From NCBI RefSeq assembly GCF_004745955.1, contig NZ_SRLD01000031.1, positions 1-64,000 on the forward strand: a DNA stretch of 64,000 bases, read 5' to 3'. A program made the position numbers and the translations under genes. The notes under the pieces are model-generated. The model saw only the letters and a list, made by a program, of their open reading frames with translations, was not told the DNA's origin and searched no databases. The stretch is from Hymenobacter elongatus (GTDB lineage Bacteria; Bacteroidota; Bacteroidia; Cytophagales; Hymenobacteraceae). Positions 52,193-60,662 of this stretch are shown here, one piece after another. Each line of letters opens with the position of its first letter. Position 1 is the first letter of the stretch.

Positions 52193-53245
52193 ATGGCAAA
52201 TCGTCGGGCTTCCATTACTGATGTAGCCAAAGCCCTGAACCTGTCGGCCTCCACCATTTCGCGGGCCCTGGCCGACCACCACGATGTGAGCGAGGCTACC
52301 AAGGAGCGAGTGCGGGCCCTGGCCAAGGAGCTGCACTACCAGCCCAACCAGCTGGCGGCGGCCCTGCGCCGGGGGCGCAGCAAAACCCTGGGCGTGCTGG
52401 TGCCGCACATCACCGGCAACTTCTTTCCGCACGTCGTGCACGGCATTGCTACCGAGGCCAGCAAGGCGGGCTACAACGTACTGATTTGCCAGTCGGATGA
52501 GGATGTGCAGCAGGAACGCAAGAACATTGACCTGTTTCTGAACGCGCAGGTAGAGGGTATTCTGGTGTCGTTGGCTAACACCACGCAGGATTTTGCCCAC
52601 TTCGACGCGGTGCAGACCCAACGGTTGCCGCTGGTTTTTTTCGACCGGATTATCGAAGGCTTTCAGGGTCCCAACGTGAGTGCCGTGGTGCTCAATGACT
52701 ACCTGGGGGCCTATCAGGCCGTGTCGCACCTCATCGAGCAGGGCTGCACCCGCATTGCTATTTTTAGCGGCCCGCTGCACGTCAACATCAACAAAAACCG
52801 CTACCAGGGCTACCTCGATGCGCTGGAAGTACACGGCCTGCCGCTGCGGCCCGAGTATGTGTCGCACCATCCCGACATCAACCTGAAAAGCGGCACTCAA
52901 GCCATGCGCAAGCTGCTACGGCTGCCCGAGCGCCCCGACGCAGTTTTCGCCTCCAACGACCTGGCTATTGTGGGGGCCATGCAGGTAATAAAAAGCCACA
53001 AGCTGCGCGTGCCCCAGGATGTGGCGCTGGTAGGCTTCAGCAACGAGGTTTTCACCGAGCTCACCGAGCCCACACTCACGTCCGTCGATCAGCGCAGCGA
53101 GCAGATGGGCCGCACCGCCGTGCGGCTGCTGCTGAAGCTCCTGCACCGGCCCGCCACGGCCCCGCCGTTGAAACCCGTAGTGCTCGAGCCTAAGCTTATT
53201 ATTCGGGATTCGTCGGTTCGGCTGGTGGGCAAGGCCAACGGGTAA
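52193..53245 (+). CDS. LacI-family transcription regulator
   Basis: 350 residues from ATG 52193. The LacI helix-turn-helix is evident (A-S-I-T-D-V-A-K-A-L-N-L-S-A-S-T-I-S-R-A-L), with the hinge region L-N-E-type P-N-Q-L-A-A-A-L-R. The periplasmic-binding-like sensor domain has L-G-V-L-V-P-H-I, P-L-V-F-F-D-R-I and the C-terminal V-A-L-V-G-F-S-N-E. Binding a sugar or sugar phosphate is typical. Divergent to the aldolase gene, hence possibly sugar-responsive control of central metabolism (inference). A -7-like TATCTTGA lies at 52153. Confidence 0.92.
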   Translation: MANRRASITDVAKALNLSASTISRALADHHDVSEATKERVRALAKELHYQPNQLAAALRRGRSKTLGVLVPHITGNFFPHVVHGIATEASKAGYNVLICQSDEDVQQERKNIDLFLNAQVEGILVSLANTTQDFAHFDAVQTQRLPLVFFDRIIEGFQGPNVSAVVLNDYLGAYQAVSHLIEQGCTRIAIFSGPLHVNINKNRYQGYLDALEVHGLPLRPEYVSHHPDINLKSGTQAMRKLLRLPERPDAVFASNDLAIVGAMQVIKSHKLRVPQDVALVGFSNEVFTELTEPTLTSVDQRSEQMGRTAVRLLLKLLHRPATAPPLKPVVLEPKLIIRDSSVRLVGKANG

Positions 53246-53469
53246 CAGGCCTGTCAGCTCCTGAGCCCTCACTACGCTGGAGCAGCGGGTAGTGGAGTCG
53301 TCGTCGTCGTCGTTGAGGAGAATGCCGGACGGACTGCAAGCTGTTTGAGCTGCTTTTTCAGGTCACCGAAACGGGGTAGCGAAGATGCCAGCCGGCACCT
53401 CCGCTACCCCGTTCGGCTGGCGCTTTTGGTGCCGCAAGCAGCTTTCTGGCGAACCAACGACTCCGGCCC

Positions 53470-53585
53470 TCGTGTTTTGGCGGCTGACGTTTGTGGCTTC
53501 CCCGCTGTGGTGGTGCCTTGTCGGAAGGCATTCGGAGAGAGGCCGTCCGATAAAAGTGAAGCAGCGGCCGTCGGCGGCCGCCGCT
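53470..53585 (+). repeat. relic copy of the leader and N-terminus of the gene at 58000
   Basis: About 115 bp similar to 57928-58042: shared landmarks are TTTGG, a GTGCCTTGTCGGAAGGCATTC block (TACCTTGTAGGAAGGTATTC in the other copy), GATAAAA and GCAGCGGC-GCGGCCGC. The translated ends P-C-R-K-A-F ... S-D-K-S-E-A-A-A-V-G-G-R and P-C-R-K-V-F ... S-D-K-N-K-V-A-A-A-G-G-R also match. The start codon is missing and no coding continues, so this is a decayed duplicate. The surrounding 53246-53807 has no gene. Confidence 0.6.
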
Positions 53586-53667
53586 TTTGGGCCAAAGCAG
53601 ATGCGCCGGGCGGCGAGTTGCAGCCACCCTACAGTAGCTCGCATCATCCAGGCGGCACCGCCGCCAG

Positions 53668-53706
53668 CTGAAACGCCCCGAACGTATTATTTCCGGGGCG
53701 TTTCAG
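53668..53706. terminator. hairpin terminator-like structure
   Basis: CTGAAACGCCCCG and CGGGGCGTTTCAG pair exactly over 13 bp with a loop of 13, 102 bp from the stop of the T9SS protein gene (minus) and 420 bp past LacI. T-runs are short. Confidence 0.5.
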
Positions 53707-53807
53707 GTAGTATTTGATGAAAACCTCCGGCTAACCAGAAGAGGCTAAGGGGGCAAAATATGCCTGCCCCGTGCGTTGCACCGGGTAGCGTTCGGAAAAC
53801 GCCAAGC

Positions 53808-54464
53808 CTACTCTACGAGCAGTCGGGCGGTCTGCACGTGGGTGCCAGTATGCAGTTGTACCAAGTAAATGCCGGGCGCAAGACCCTGCAGAGAAACCGG
53901 CTGCTCCTGCGAGCCCGCGCCCTGGCGGATCGGCGCGAGCTGGCGCACCGTCTGGCCCAGCAGGTTTTGTACCGTTATGGTAGCCGTGGCAGCTGCCGGC
54001 AGTTCGTAGGCTACGCGCACCACCGTTCGGGCTGGGTTTGGGGCCACCGTCAGCTTGAGCAGCGTCAGCTCGGCCGCTGCCTGAGTGGCTGTTGTCGTCT
54101 GTTTGGTAAACTGATAGGCCCCGGTAATATCATTGAACTGTACGGTGTACATACCGCTCGTGGCTACGACGACATTGCTGCCATCACGCGTGCCAACGCC
54201 GGCAGGAAATGCAGTCGAGCCCCAGTTCACAATCCAAGCGTTGTCGGCGCGAAACTTCACTTCATTCTGGGTCAGGCTTAGCGTAATACTCCATTGGTGC
54301 TTGTTGTTGCTATCGGTCAGCGTCATAGGAGTAGACTCAAGCCAGCCCTTCGCGGTGGCGGAGCCGATAATGCCTACACTCTGGTAGGTAGTTTGCGCCA
54401 TTGCTGCCGTGGCCGTGAGTAGCGCCGCCAAGAATAGAGTAAGCTTACGAGTAGCATTGATCAT
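53808..54464 (-). CDS. SusE/SusF-like exported protein with T9SS sorting domain
   Basis: 218 residues from ATG 54464 (MINATRKLTLFLAALLTATA, signal peptide to A-M-A-Q). The first domain (G-S-A-T-A-K-G-W ... K-F-R-A-D-N-A-W-I-V-N-W-G) resembles the SusE/SusF starch-binding repeat with its pattern W-x-x-x-x-x-K-F-R and N-W-G. The C-terminal about 80 residues (V-A-P-N-P-A-R ... G-I-Y-L-V-Q-L-H-T-G) form a T9SS type A sorting domain. Probably a surface polysaccharide-binding protein. No SusC/SusD neighbours are present. Upstream frame continues into a kinase fossil, so the ATG was chosen for its signal peptide. Confidence 0.78.
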   Translation of the reverse strand: MINATRKLTLFLAALLTATAAMAQTTYQSVGIIGSATAKGWLESTPMTLTDSNNKHQWSITLSLTQNEVKFRADNAWIVNWGSTAFPAGVGTRDGSNVVVATSGMYTVQFNDITGAYQFTKQTTTATQAAAELTLLKLTVAPNPARTVVRVAYELPAAATATITVQNLLGQTVRQLAPIRQGAGSQEQPVSLQGLAPGIYLVQLHTGTHVQTARLLVE

Positions 54465-54719
54465 GTATTTGCTGGGTAAAAAGTGATTATTAAAGAAGTC
54501 GGAATGCAAAGCTACGATGTGAAGAAGCAACTTCCAGCCCGGCTTCAAGCAGTGAGGTGGTCTGAACGGAGCCAGACAGAGCCGGCACGTGGTGTGTAAG
54601 GCTCCATGCGAAAGAAGGTTCCGCTCCCGGGGTGATGCCTGTGGCCCGACCACCAGCATACCGGGGCCGGTACGCGGTATTGACCACCATTGCCGCAAAA
54701 CGGATGAGGGCAGTGGTAT

Positions 54720-54875
54720 CTGGCTGCTCAGGCCGGCCATGCGCTGGGCAGCACGATGAAAGTAGTCGAGGTCGAAATCAACGATAGTAACGCCTCCGGG
54801 TTCGTACACCGGGCGCAGTAGATTTACGACAGTGAGCCAGAGGGCCGGCAGCGTATAGCCAGCAGCTCCTCGGGG
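54720..54875 (-). pseudogene. fossil of a PAS sensor kinase N-terminus
   Basis: On the minus strand, in a frame without start, one reads Y-T-L-P-A-L-W-L-T-V-V-N-L-L-R-P-V-Y-E-P-G-G and I-V-D-F-D-L-D-Y-F-H-R-A-A-Q-R-M. This matches the start of the intact kinase at 57624 (I-V-D-F-T-F-E-Y-L-N-P-A-A-Q-R-M) and is preceded by an E-E-L-L-A segment in a shifted frame. Frameshifts separate the parts. The rest of 54465-55194 holds nothing recognisable. Confidence 0.65.
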
Positions 54876-55194
54876 AAGGCGTAGGTGGCGCGGTCAGGAG
54901 CCGAAAAATATGGGATGAGAGAAGACGGCAACGAGTGTAGGTACCGAAACAATGCGTTTAGTGCGGCCACCGGCTGCCTGCTGGTGCGGGAGGCTGATAT
55001 TCCGGAAACGGTGCAGGCCAGGATGCGCAAGTACAAAGCTGGGGCTCGTCACGAAGCGTGTTGTGCTAGCAGCACCAGGGCCAGCTATGGGGCCGGATAG
55101 GAAGAAGGAGCTGTAGCACGCGGTAGAGCCAACACCAGCGACGCTTTTTAAGTAGTAATGGCTGTCAAAATGAAATTCTGTTGCGGGGCGACGC

Positions 55195-57624
55195 TCAAGA
55201 AGTTTGCGGCGGTAGGCGGGGGAAATACACGGAAAACGTGGTGCCCTGGCCGAGTTTACTTACCACTTCGATACGGCCGCCGCCATTTTCCACCATACGC
55301 TTGACCATAAACAAGCCTACGCCAGTGCCTTCGACGTGGGTATGGTAACGCTGAAAGAGTTGAAACAAGGGCTGTTCACGGGTCAGGTCGATGCCGAGGC
55401 CGTTGTCCTGAACTTCGAGTACGGAGTAGGTAGCTTCAGCGCGGCTGCGCACCTTCACCTGGGGCGGGCGGTCGGGGTGATGGTACTTGAGGGCATTGCT
55501 GAGTAGGTTATAGACCACGGAGCGCAGGTTTTTTTCGGCAAAGGTGATGGTGGGAGTAGGGCGCACATCGACGAGGAGACGCCCGCCGGTTTGGTGCAGC
55601 AGAGGTGCCAGGTCGAGGCGCACGTCTTCGATAAGGGGGGCCAGCGCCACGGCCACGGCCGGCTGGTCGTGCTCGCGCTGTAGCTTGCTCACGTCGGTCA
55701 GGTGCTCGATGGTGCGCGTAAAGCGGTTGACGGAGTCCTGCATCAGATCCAGAATGTAGGCGATTTCGCCGGCGGGGCTTTGCGGGGGCAACTCGTGCTG
55801 CAAGGTATGCAGCAGGCCTTCGATGTTGGTAATAGGAGCCTTGAGGTCGTGCGAGGCCGTGTAGATGAAGGTGTCCAGGTCAACGTTGGTGCGCGTGAGC
55901 TGCTGGTTGGCAGTAGTCAACTCGGCGGCCAAGGCTTGGGCTTGCTGGCGGGCGTGCACTTGGTCCGTAACTTCGAAGGCGAAGACCAACACCCCATCAG
56001 GCTGCCCATAGGCGTTGCGGCGAGCCTGCTGAATGTAGTTGAAATAGCGGTCCTCCAGCGTTCCGTCCGGCCGATCCAGTGGAACCAGGATACCCTTTTC
56101 CTCATGGGTTACACCCGTCTCATACACGGCGCGAAACGTGCGGGACACGGCATGATCGGCGATTTCGGGCAAGGCGTCGAGCAGCGGCCGGCCGTGTAGC
56201 TGGCGGTCCGGGAACAGGGCCTGGTAGCTAGGATTTACCAGCTCAAACACCAGGTTGGGGCCGTCGAGGATGCAGATGGCGGCCGGAGCCTGCATAAACA
56301 GGCTGTGGAGGCGCTGGCGCTGGGCTTCGCGCTCCTGGCGGGCCAGCACCTGCTCGGTTACATCGTAGGCAAAGCTGGATACGCCAGCAATTTCGCCAGC
56401 TTCGCGGTAGGCCTGGTAGGTGAAGTTGTAGTAGCGGGTGCGGGGGGGCTGGCCCTCGGGCGGAGTCAGTGTGAAGGCAACCTCCTCGCCAAGGAATGTT
56501 TCGCCGGTTTGGTACACGCGGTCCAGCACTTCCACGAAGCCTTGTGCTCGTAGCTCGGGCACAGCCACGTCCAGATGGAGCCCTACCAGTTGGCGGCCTG
56601 GAAAGAGCGCCTGATAGGCGGGGTTCACGTATTCGAAGCGGTGCCCGGGCGAGCCAAGCAAGGCAATAAGGGCCGGGGTTTGTTCGAACACGTCGTGGAA
56701 AGCCTGCCGTTCTTGCACCTGGCGTTGGGCGGCGGCCAGCACATCAGCCTGGAAGGCCAGCGCGGCATTGGTCCGCTCACTCACGCGGCCTTCCAGCTCT
56801 TGGCTGGCGCGCACCTCCCGGGTTACGTCGAAGGCATATACTACTACCCCACGGGGCCGGCCGTCCGCACCGAGGTCGGGCTGAAAAATGTGATTGAAGT
56901 AGAGGTCTTCCAGCGGGCCATCGGCACGGCGGGCCAGAGCGATGCGCACACCCTGGTCGACGTGGGTGTGGCCACTGTGGTATACGCGCTGCAGGATGTC
57001 CCACACGGCATGGCCCCGTAGTTCGGGCAGCGCGGTCAGCAGCGGCAGGCCCAGCAGCGGGCGACTGGGAAACAGCTGCTGGTACACGGGGTTGACCAGG
57101 GTATACACCAATTCGGGGCCGTCGAGCCGACAGAGCGCAGCGGGGGCTTGCATAAATAAGCCTTCGAGCTGGGCCCGCTGCTGCTCGGTGCGCGCCTGAG
57201 CTTCGCGCAGCGCAATTTCGACGGGACTACGGGGCTGATCGGCCGTGTCGGTGACGCTGACCAGCAAGCCGCTCCCGGCCCGACGGGCCGCTAGGCGGTA
57301 ATAATTGTCGTAGCCGTCGGCCTGGTAGTTGATGGTGTACTCACGGGGTTCGCCCGACACGAAGGCGTCGACGTGGAACCGGAAAGTGCCGTGCGTCTTG
57401 CTCTGCGGCCACTGCTCGTTGTGCGTAAGCGCGGGCTGCTCGGGCATGCGCATCATGCGCTGGGCAGCGGGGTTAAGGTATTCGAACGTAAAGTCAACGA
57501 TTTCACCCGAGCCGGCGGAGTCGTAGAGGGGGGTATAGAAGATGATGCCCGTCAGCGACACGGCCAGCAGCTCTCGTAGCAGGGCATCGGCGGGGGCAAT
57601 GGCGGCAGCGGCGGGTGGAAGCAT
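55195..57624 (-). CDS. PAS-domain sensor histidine kinase
   Basis: 809 residues. Four PAS-type modules follow one another (about 1-105, 115-245, 260-400, 410-550), three of them with the recurrent F-x-Q-A-P-A-A-x-C or Q-T-P-A-L-I-A start. HisKA at about 580 has Y-T-A-S-H-D-L-K-A-P-I-T-N, with the phosphorylated His. The HATPase has N-A-L-K-Y, D-N-G-L-G-I-D and G-T-G-V-G-L-F-M-V. There is no membrane helix and no receiver, so it is a soluble kinase of the Hymenobacter multi-PAS type. No response regulator is adjacent. Confidence 0.92.
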   Translation of the reverse strand: MLPPAAAAIAPADALLRELLAVSLTGIIFYTPLYDSAGSGEIVDFTFEYLNPAAQRMMRMPEQPALTHNEQWPQSKTHGTFRFHVDAFVSGEPREYTINYQADGYDNYYRLAARRAGSGLLVSVTDTADQPRSPVEIALREAQARTEQQRAQLEGLFMQAPAALCRLDGPELVYTLVNPVYQQLFPSRPLLGLPLLTALPELRGHAVWDILQRVYHSGHTHVDQGVRIALARRADGPLEDLYFNHIFQPDLGADGRPRGVVVYAFDVTREVRASQELEGRVSERTNAALAFQADVLAAAQRQVQERQAFHDVFEQTPALIALLGSPGHRFEYVNPAYQALFPGRQLVGLHLDVAVPELRAQGFVEVLDRVYQTGETFLGEEVAFTLTPPEGQPPRTRYYNFTYQAYREAGEIAGVSSFAYDVTEQVLARQEREAQRQRLHSLFMQAPAAICILDGPNLVFELVNPSYQALFPDRQLHGRPLLDALPEIADHAVSRTFRAVYETGVTHEEKGILVPLDRPDGTLEDRYFNYIQQARRNAYGQPDGVLVFAFEVTDQVHARQQAQALAAELTTANQQLTRTNVDLDTFIYTASHDLKAPITNIEGLLHTLQHELPPQSPAGEIAYILDLMQDSVNRFTRTIEHLTDVSKLQREHDQPAVAVALAPLIEDVRLDLAPLLHQTGGRLLVDVRPTPTITFAEKNLRSVVYNLLSNALKYHHPDRPPQVKVRSRAEATYSVLEVQDNGLGIDLTREQPLFQLFQRYHTHVEGTGVGLFMVKRMVENGGGRIEVVSKLGQGTTFSVYFPRLPPQTS

Positions 57625-57927
57625 GGGTACTAGCGGCGGGACGAGTCCGGCCTGGGTGCGGGGCTAAGTAAGCCGTAGACACATTCGGCGGACGGATATG
57701 GCCATGAGAACGTACCGCGCGAACGAGAGTTGCCGCCGCAAAGCCAGCTTACGGATAGGCAAGCTGCTATTCGGCCAGCCTGGCGCTGCCGCTTGGCTTC
57801 GTGCGTACAAGCCCAATTTATTTGCTAGCAGATTATGAGGAAGTTCTGCGTCAAATGCTGGCCGGACAACCGGAGCCAGATGCAGCTGTTGGGGTAGGCG
57901 TTCAGGAAAAGTAACGGTTCTAACGCT

Positions 57928-58042
57928 CGTTTTTGGTAGCTGCTGTTTGCGAATCCATCCGCTTTGGCGGTACCTTGTAGGAAGGTATTCAGGACGTGTA
58001 TGCAGTCAGATAAAAACAAAGTAGCGGCAGCCGGTGGCCGCT
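57928..58042 (+). repeat. leader duplicated at 53470-53585
   Basis: The region before and into the small gene at 58000 has a diverged copy near 53.5 kb (see there). The conserved TACCTTGTAGGAAGGTATTC block lies 20-30 bp before the start codon and may be a promoter or translation signal. The gap 57625-57970 shows nothing else. Confidence 0.5.
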
Positions 58043-58464
58043 TGTACGTGCGGCGTGCGGTGCAGACTTCGGTGCTGCTAGCTGCTGAGGTGTCGAGTGC
58101 GGCAAAATCCCGCACGCAAGACCGGCTCCAGGGCACGCTCGTTTCCACGGCGACGAAGCTGCTGCCCCTGGTCGAGCTGATAGAGCGAATACGGCCGCAC
58201 ATGGTCAACGATTCGGTTTTTACTTCTCGGCGCGCCAAGATGAACGCCCAGCTAGTCATTATTCAGGAGCAGCTGCGAGCCGACGAGCCCAAGCACAAAG
58301 CCATTGCCCAGGCGTTCAAAACCATGGGCGAGTTTGTGCTGGAAGAATCCCGGGAAGTCAGCAAGGACGAAGTAAAGGAATCGGCGAAGCGCTTCGTGCT
58401 GGTAGCCCTCAAAACTGCTCCCGACCTGATCCGGGCCGCGCACACGGCCGGACTGTTGTCGTAG
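58000..58464 (+). CDS. small helical protein of unknown function
   Basis: 154 residues from ATG 58000 (MQSDKNKVAAAGGRLYVRRA). The sequence is mostly alpha-helical in appearance, rich in Ala, Lys and Glu, with heptad-like spacing and without membrane segments or Cys. No family recognised. Its N-terminus and leader recur as a relic at 53.5 kb, so it belongs to a family with local duplication. It is divergent from the PAS kinase gene. Confidence 0.6.
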   Translation: MQSDKNKVAAAGGRLYVRRAVQTSVLLAAEVSSAAKSRTQDRLQGTLVSTATKLLPLVELIERIRPHMVNDSVFTSRRAKMNAQLVIIQEQLRADEPKHKAIAQAFKTMGEFVLEESREVSKDEVKESAKRFVLVALKTAPDLIRAAHTAGLLS

Positions 58465-58576
58465 CTATATGGTCTGTTTTGCTGGGTATTCGAACCCGCC
58501 GCCAGCTACAGGGAGCTCTTGGCTACGGGTTGAGTAGCTGACCCTCCCGAAACAACGCCTTGACCTTTTCCATCCG

Positions 58577-59442
58577 ATGAGCGAACGTATCCCCACCTAT
58601 CAGCTGCAGGCGTTTGCTCGCTACAGCGATGCTCCTTCGGAGGTGTACTTTCCCGATTATGCGACGGCAAGCCCACGATTCCCCTGTACCAGCCGTATCG
58701 GGGCGACTACTACAAAATCAGCCTCTGCCTGCGGGGCACCGCCGCGCTAAAAGCCAACCTGGAAACCTACGACATCACCCCCGGCTGCCTGGTATTTGCC
58801 ACGCCGGATGTGATTAAGCAGTGGCTGCACCTCGGGGAGGACTACGAGACGTTGTCCGTCTTTTTCACCAAAGATTTCATCGCGACGAACAATGCGGCCA
58901 CCGGCAAATTTGGCTTTCTCGTGCAGCCAACGACCTACGTACTACCCCTTTCGGCCGCCGAGGAGGCGAGTATTACCGCCTCCTTCCGCTTTTTGCAGCA
59001 GAAATACCACACCCCGCACCCGCAGCGCGAGAACATTGTAAAAAATATCATCACCAGCTTGCTCTACGAAATAGCTGGCCTCTACGACCAGCGGCCCGTC
59101 CCGCTCGGGGTGGGAAAACCGAGAAGCCAGGTGCTGTCCGCAGAATTCAAGCAGCTTGTGCAGACGCACAGCGCCTCCGCGCGCAGTGTCGCCTTCTACG
59201 CTGGGGCGCTACGCATCACGCCGCGACACCTGACCGAACTGGTGAAGGAAGTGACCGGCAAAACGCCCAGCGACTGGATAGCCGAAGCCGTGGTGCTCGA
59301 AGCCAAAGTATTGTTGCAAAACCCCGCCTTACCCATCCAGTAAGTAGCGGCGAGCCTGCAGTTTGCCGACCAATTCGCGTTCAGCCGATTTTTCAAAAAC
59401 AGCACCGGTTGCTCGCCCACGGCCTATCGGCAGGCAAGCTAG
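58577..59442 (+). pseudogene. AraC-family regulator, broken by a frameshift and a stop
   Basis: ATG 58577 opens M-S-E-R-I-P-T-Y-Q-L-Q-A-F-A-R-Y. At about 58662 an extra base shifts the frame; in the next frame reading continues D-G-K-P-T-I-P-L-Y-Q-P-Y-R-G-D-Y-Y-K-I through an AraC cupin and the first helix-turn-helix (L-R-I-T-P-R-H-L-T-E-L-V-K-E-V-T-G-K-T-P). It then hits TAA at 59341 where relatives have Gln, after which V-A-A-S-L-Q-F-A-D-Q-F-A-F-S-R-F-F-K completes the second HTH. Two independent lesions mark it as a real pseudogene. It probably controlled the NmrA genes downstream. Confidence 0.88.
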
Positions 59443-59557
59443 GGGCGTTTGCCATCTTTTTGCCACACCTTGCCACCATCTGGCCATTGCACCGGCTGGC
59501 CTTAGAAGGGAATTTTGTGTCCGCTACTTCCGGCAACCCGCTGCTGCTTTTGGCTTA

Positions 59558-59707
59558 GAAGCTGTTTGAGTTAGTGAAAAATTTCCGGACCGGTCATGCT
59601 GAGCGCAGTCGAAGCATCTCTACCGCTTCGTAGGAGTCGTTCAACGAAACGGTAGAGATGCTTCGACTGCGCTCAGCATGACCGTTTTTAACAACTCAAA
59701 CAGCTTC
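59558..59707. repeat. MITE-like hairpin, GAAGCTGTTT family
   Basis: Perfect 35-bp arms at 59591-59625 and 59650-59684 with the modules GGTCATGCTGAGCGCAGTC and GAAGCATCTCTACCG. Outer ends GAAGCTGTTTGAGTT (59558-59572) and AACTCAAACAGCTTC (59693-59707) are exact complements. It lies between the araC pseudogene and the NmrA gene. One spurious frame through the stem reads MLSAVEASL. Confidence 0.88.
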
Positions 59708-59762
59708 TTAGCCAAACACGTATCAGCAGTGGGCCTTTGGGTACGCGCGCAAAACATCTCCC

Positions 59763-60626
59763 ATGATTTTGATGACCGGCGCAACGGGCCACCTCGGCTC
59801 GGCCACCATTGAATTCCTGCTGCAAAAGCTGCCGGCCTCCCAGATTGCAGCCCTGGTCCGCGACGCAAGCAAAGCCGCCAGCTTACAAGCAAAGGGCGTA
59901 GACCTACGCGTTGGCAGCTACGATGACCCCGCCGCGCTCGACCAAGCCATGCGCGGCGTCGAGAAGGTATTGCTCATTGCCGGCACCGACGAAGATCACC
60001 GCGTGCAGCAGCACCAGAACGTGGCGGATGCCGCCAGGAAAGCGGGCGTGCAGTGGCTGGGCTACATCAGCCGCACGCTAAAGAACCGCGCCACCATGGC
60101 CAATCAGCTAATGGAAGGCCATTTCCAGACCGAAGACTATATTAAAGCCAATGGCCTAGCCTATAGCTTGTTTCGCAACGTCTTGTACCTGGATGCCGTC
60201 CCGCAGTTCGTGGGGCTCAACGTGTTGGACACGGGTATGTACCTGCCGGCTGGGGTGGGCAAAGTGCCCTTTGCCTTGCGCCGCGAAATGGGCGAAGCCA
60301 TTGCCACGGTCTTAGCCGCTGGTGGCGGTGCCAAGCCGGTGTATCAGCTTACCGGTAGCGCGTCGTATTCTTTTGCCGATGTGGCGGCGGTCCTCACGGA
60401 GCTCTCTGGTCAAACGGTGAAGTATACTGCGGCCGAGCTGCCCGCCTTTGCGCAGAGCCTCCAGGCGCGCGGGCTACCCGACCTGGTTGTGCAGCGGATT
60501 GCCGGCTTCCTCGCCGACATCAAAAACGGCCAGGAAGACGAGGTCAGCCCGGACCTGGAGCGGCTGCTCGGCCGCAAGCCCGCAACGCTCCGCGAGGGAC
60601 TGAAAGAGTTGTACCAGCTCCGGTAG
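59763..60626 (+). CDS. NmrA-family NAD(P)-binding oxidoreductase (QOR2-like)
   Basis: 287 residues. N-terminal T-G-A-T-G-H-L-G (about 5-12) binds NAD(P); A-L-V-R-D follows at the second strand, then L-L-I-A-G-T-D and Y-I-S-R-T. Family relatives such as YtfG reduce quinones. It is followed by a second NmrA gene after 36 bp, so they form an operon. The pseudogene of an AraC regulator lies upstream and may once have controlled it. Confidence 0.85.
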   Translation: MILMTGATGHLGSATIEFLLQKLPASQIAALVRDASKAASLQAKGVDLRVGSYDDPAALDQAMRGVEKVLLIAGTDEDHRVQQHQNVADAARKAGVQWLGYISRTLKNRATMANQLMEGHFQTEDYIKANGLAYSLFRNVLYLDAVPQFVGLNVLDTGMYLPAGVGKVPFALRREMGEAIATVLAAGGGAKPVYQLTGSASYSFADVAAVLTELSGQTVKYTAAELPAFAQSLQARGLPDLVVQRIAGFLADIKNGQEDEVSPDLERLLGRKPATLREGLKELYQLR

Positions 60627-60662
60627 TCACTTTCATTCATTGCAACCTAGAATTCCCCACTC

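Noticed and set aside
53297-53314. GTC triplet repeat after the LacI gene
   Set aside because: Only about six units and without a gene around it; too short to call a meaningful repeat.
59641-59892. 83-residue minus-strand frame containing MLSAVEASL
   Set aside because: Its end is the hairpin stem at 59558-59707 read in one frame and the rest is antisense to the NmrA gene; not a gene.
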